Source of the DNA: Promethearchaeota archaeon
GTDB lineage: Archaea > Asgardarchaeota > Lokiarchaeia > Sigyniarchaeales > SOKP01
Direction of reading: 5' to 3'
Assembly: GCA_019057355.1 (NCBI GenBank)
Contig: DXJM01000284.1
Location: 1-16,406 of the forward strand
Length of the DNA stretch: 16,406 nucleotides
Shown: positions 14,097 through 16,406 of the stretch, piece after piece
Layout of the letters: the number at the start of each line of letters is the position of its first letter
Position numbering within the stretch: the stretch's first letter is position 1
Translations under genes and position numbers: made by a program
The notes under the pieces: generated by a model
What the model was told of the DNA's origin: nothing
Database searches by the model: none
The model's input: the letters and a program-made list of their open reading frames with translations, nothing else

Positions 14097-15317
14097 ATGC
14101 CCGAAGAACATGAGGATGACGATCGATCCATTATTGATGCGCTTTCATCACTTGGTTGGCAAGAAGAGCGAGAAGAGGAAGAAGAAACAGCAGAAGAAGA
14201 CTCGATTGTTGAACAATATAATTTCTTGAAAGAACAATATAAAAAGATTCAAGAAGATCTTTCTGAAAAAGCTTGTCAAGTAGATAATTTAAACAGAACT
14301 CTTCAAGATCTTACGCGCGATAAAGAGGAAGCCATTCAAAACGTTGAAGGGCAAGCGATCGAGATCAAAAATCTCCTTCAAGCCATTGAAAATGATAAGG
14401 ATCATTCAAGGAAACTTATTGAGGAAAAAAATAAGACCATTGAAGAACTAAAACAAGATATTCAGGATTTGACACAGAGTGCTCAAGTTCAAGACTCTCA
14501 AGGGGAATCTATTAACCAACTAACAGAAATAATAAATAGCAAGGATCAAGAAATTGAACAGTTATATGCACAATTATATGAGCAAAAGAACCAGATTGAA
14601 GAAATCAACTCAATACGCACGGATCGAGAACAAAAGATAAGAGATGTGACCTCTCAACTTGAACAAGTTTTGTCCCAACAATCGGAATATCAAAATCACC
14701 TACAGCAAAAAGAAGATAAAATCACTCAATTATTAGAGCAAGTTCACTATCTTGAAAATGATACAATTCAAAAATCTAAATATGACAAGCTCGAAGTATT
14801 AATTGAAAAAAAAGATGAGATCATAACGGAAAAAGAAAAAAACATTTTTGAATTAAATAGCACTCTTAACTCAGCCAATCAAAAAATAAAAAATCTTCAA
14901 CAACAAATTGAAACATTCAGCTTAGTTAAAAAAGATCTCGAGATTAAAGAAACACGAATTAAAGCATTGATAAGTGAAATCGGAGAATTACAGCACCAAG
15001 TGGAGTCAAAGTCGGAAATTATAAACACGCTTGAGGAAAAATTGAACCAAACACGAGAAATAATGGAAAAACACAAAAATGATTCGAAAGCATTAGATCA
15101 AAAAGAATTGGAGATAAAAAAATTAAAACAAGACTATAAGGATACCAGCGAAAGATTCCTTGAGGCTGAACAAATAGAAGAACGAATTTTATCCGATCTA
15201 CAGAAAGTAAAAGATAAAAACCTTGTCTTAGAGTCGAAACTTGAAGAGAAAGAAAAAGAAATGATAGAACTCAAGAAAAAGATCAAATTATTACGCAGGG
15301 ATTTATTTAAACCTTAA
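14097..15317 (+). CDS. Long coiled-coil protein, function unknown
   Basis: This 406-residue protein is almost entirely one alpha-helical coiled coil (about 45-403), rich in Glu, Lys and Gln with regular heptad Leu/Ile positions and few prolines. Only one cysteine is present. The first 44 residues differ: they are strongly acidic (EEHEDDD, EEREEEEE) around a small hydrophobic island, SIIDALSSLGW (11-21). The C-terminus turns basic (KKKIKLLRRDLFKP). There is no signal peptide, membrane helix or nucleotide-binding motif, so it is not an SMC or Rad50 relative with its ATPase heads. It could be a tether or scaffold, but similarity searches with such sequences give many chance hits. I chose ATG 14097 over an in-frame GTG at 14082, because the GTG overlaps the best ribosome-binding sequence. 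Confidence 0.8.
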   Translation: MPEEHEDDDRSIIDALSSLGWQEEREEEEETAEEDSIVEQYNFLKEQYKKIQEDLSEKACQVDNLNRTLQDLTRDKEEAIQNVEGQAIEIKNLLQAIENDKDHSRKLIEEKNKTIEELKQDIQDLTQSAQVQDSQGESINQLTEIINSKDQEIEQLYAQLYEQKNQIEEINSIRTDREQKIRDVTSQLEQVLSQQSEYQNHLQQKEDKITQLLEQVHYLENDTIQKSKYDKLEVLIEKKDEIITEKEKNIFELNSTLNSANQKIKNLQQQIETFSLVKKDLEIKETRIKALISEIGELQHQVESKSEIINTLEEKLNQTREIMEKHKNDSKALDQKELEIKKLKQDYKDTSERFLEAEQIEERILSDLQKVKDKNLVLESKLEEKEKEMIELKKKIKLLRRDLFKP

Positions 15318-15360
15318 TCATAATACTAAGAACCAATAAAAATAAAATAGTATAAATAAT

Positions 15361-15383
15361 AAAAAAAAGGTAATTAAAAAAAA
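15361..15383 (-). terminator. Oligo-T terminator (- strand) of the gelsolin gene
   Basis: Two runs of eight A on the + strand (15361-15368 and 15376-15383) read as T8 tracts on the - strand, 13-35 nt after the gelsolin stop codon. On the + strand nine T at 15389-15397 can end the convergent coiled-coil gene. Confidence 0.5.
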
Positions 15384-15395
15384 CAGGATTTTTTT

Positions 15396-16331
15396 TTATT
15401 TTTCTCGCCACTCACGTCCGCATTCACCACATTTGTATTTTTTTCCATACATGCGGGGATAATCGAGTATGATATTACCCTTGTCTACGGATTCATGGAT
15501 CATGGCCTTATCTTCCATACCACAATTAGGGCATTTCCGCCTTCCTTCTGGTTTTTCAATTGTTAATATGTCACTATCATTCGCTCCAGGGATACCAGGT
15601 CCTGCTGAAGAAGCACTTATTTCCTTTTTCATTTCATTTGGTGAATAACTAGCATCAAAAACTTTTGATTTTGTTTCTTTTACGATCGTAGCAGCAGTTT
15701 TATCAGCAGCAGATTCAGGTTCCAAGTCAGATTCAGCAGATAATTGTATGGCATCGGATTCTAAATATCTTTCCCCTTTTTCTAATGCACTCCGAAATTC
15801 CTCATCTTCGCCCTCTTCAAAAATTACTTCATTTTGGGACCCTGCTCTCTCCGCATCAATTTGCCTGGCCCATTGCCCTGATTTTACTTTTTCTTTTATA
15901 TTACAGTTCGCTCCGTGCCATACATATACTTTCGTGCCCATATCTAACACAAAACAGTCCTCAGAATCCAAGGATTCTTTAGAATAAGGTACTTGAATCA
16001 ATTTCATAGCATTTATATCTTCGAATTCTTCTGAACTCACTCGATAGAGCATGTTAACATGCTCGGTGAACCCTGCGAAGTCCCCCGTCATTACATCTTT
16101 TAACATGCTCCTGGCAATATTTTTTTCAACAATTTTCATTGCTCCCATAGGAGCGATGAGTTTTAAAAATTCAGCAGTTTCTTGACCTTGATCGACCGTG
16201 ATGATTTTTGCAGCACCGCCTCTTTCTTGATCCAATCGACGAGCTTGAGCCGCCCCACCTGTCTTCTCATCCACGCTGCATTTACTTCCAATCCAGATGA
16301 AAATGGTGTTTTCAGCATCAATTACATACAC
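15396..16331 (-). CDS. Two-domain gelsolin-like protein with C-terminal zinc ribbon
   Basis: As readable from GTG 16331, this is a 311-residue protein. Domain 1 (to about residue 60) shows the gelsolin core: VIDAENTIFIWIGSKCSVDEK, then AQARRLDQERGG and ITVDQGQETAEFLKL. Domain 2 (about 92-195) repeats it with CFVLDMGTKVYVWHGANC, WARQIDAERAG and FEEGEDEEF. A flexible Ala/Ser/Glu-rich linker (about 196-258) leads to a zinc ribbon, Cys267-x2-Cys270 and Cys301-x2-Cys304. Two-domain gelsolins of Asgard archaea bind and regulate actin in a calcium-dependent way; this one presumably acts on the host's actin. The GTG start lacks a good ribosome-binding site and would cut off the first strand of domain 1; the frame continues upstream but meets a TAA (see separate entry). 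No actin or profilin gene is in the window. Confidence 0.85.
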   Translation of the reverse strand: MYVIDAENTIFIWIGSKCSVDEKTGGAAQARRLDQERGGAAKIITVDQGQETAEFLKLIAPMGAMKIVEKNIARSMLKDVMTGDFAGFTEHVNMLYRVSSEEFEDINAMKLIQVPYSKESLDSEDCFVLDMGTKVYVWHGANCNIKEKVKSGQWARQIDAERAGSQNEVIFEEGEDEEFRSALEKGERYLESDAIQLSAESDLEPESAADKTAATIVKETKSKVFDASYSPNEMKKEISASSAGPGIPGANDSDILTIEKPEGRRKCPNCGMEDKAMIHESVDKGNIILDYPRMYGKKYKCGECGREWREK

Positions 16332-16400
16332 GTCCCCCGTGGAAAAGACGGAATTATGGATCTCCTTGAGTTCTCCTTAGTCAATTATAAAGATCTTCAT
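16332..16400 (-). other. In-frame 5' extension of the gelsolin gene interrupted by a TAA codon
   Basis: Reading upstream of GTG 16331 in the same frame gives GELKEIHNSVFSTGD, the expected first strand of a gelsolin domain. It is preceded by a TAA codon at 16377-16379, then by MKIFIID starting at ATG 16400. The natural N-terminus would read MKIFIID-x-GELKEIHNSVF, with x being a stop instead of, for example, Lys (AAA) or Glu (GAA), one base away. The extension has no ATG, GTG or TTG between the TAA and 16331. This is either a sequencing or assembly error, a nonsense mutation, or a case of starting downstream. The promoter is outside the window: only six bases precede the ATG. Confidence 0.7.
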
Positions 16401-16406
16401 AAATAA

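Noticed and set aside
14097..15317. SMC/Rad50-type ATPase for the long coiled-coil protein
   Set aside because: No Walker A, signature or Walker B motif is present at either end.
16182..16406. A 74-codon + strand open frame running off the window end
   Set aside because: It is antisense to gelsolin domain 1, whose motifs are unmistakable.

Overview
This window looks like chromosomal DNA of an Asgard archaeon, most probably of the Lokiarchaeia (Promethearchaeia) type. The indications are: A+T-rich DNA; archaeal TATA-like elements, several about 22-26 nt ahead of start codons that lack a Shine-Dalgarno sequence; oligo-T termini after genes; an archaeal thiolase/DUF35 pair; an archaeal EMC3/TMCO1-type insertase (DUF106); and eukaryote-like proteins, namely a two-domain gelsolin, a dual-specificity phosphatase and a protein that reads like a BAR domain. 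The taxonomic call is an inference from gene content. No rRNA or other marker gene is present.

Left part (1-3221, + strand): a three-gene operon for a flavoprotein/iron-sulfur oxidoreductase. It encodes a GlpA-like FAD dehydrogenase with a C-terminal [2Fe-2S] domain, a second FAD/NAD oxidoreductase, and a small DUF1667 protein with four cysteines. The same trio occurs in bacteria such as Thermotoga, where it is associated with glycerol or glycerol-3-phosphate oxidation. A dual-specificity phosphatase gene follows under its own promoter (3255-3731). A thiolase and its DUF35 zinc-ribbon/OB-fold partner come next (3828-5526), then a small coiled-coil/zinc-ribbon protein (5686-6078).

Middle part (6281-11536): a six-helix membrane protein on the - strand is divergent from a 215-residue, all-helical, charged protein on the + strand (7201-7848). 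The helix layout, basic tip loop and key residues of that protein resemble a BAR membrane-curvature domain. A two-gene - strand operon then encodes a heterodimeric ABC exporter with one canonical subunit and one catalytically degenerate subunit.

Right part (11682-16406): a radical SAM protein with a cysteine-rich SPASM-like tail, the EMC3/DUF106-type membrane insertase followed closely by a GtrA-like membrane protein, a 406-residue coiled-coil protein, and, convergent on the - strand, a two-domain gelsolin protein ending in a zinc ribbon. The gelsolin reading frame continues upstream of its only usable start codon to a better-looking ATG, but an in-frame TAA interrupts it at codon 8.

The strongest candidates for a second look are the BAR-like protein, the zinc-ribbon tail shared by the gelsolin protein and the 130-residue protein, and the interrupted gelsolin N-terminus. 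All stretches between genes are shorter than 300 bases; I saw no tRNA, rRNA, CRISPR array or insertion sequence.
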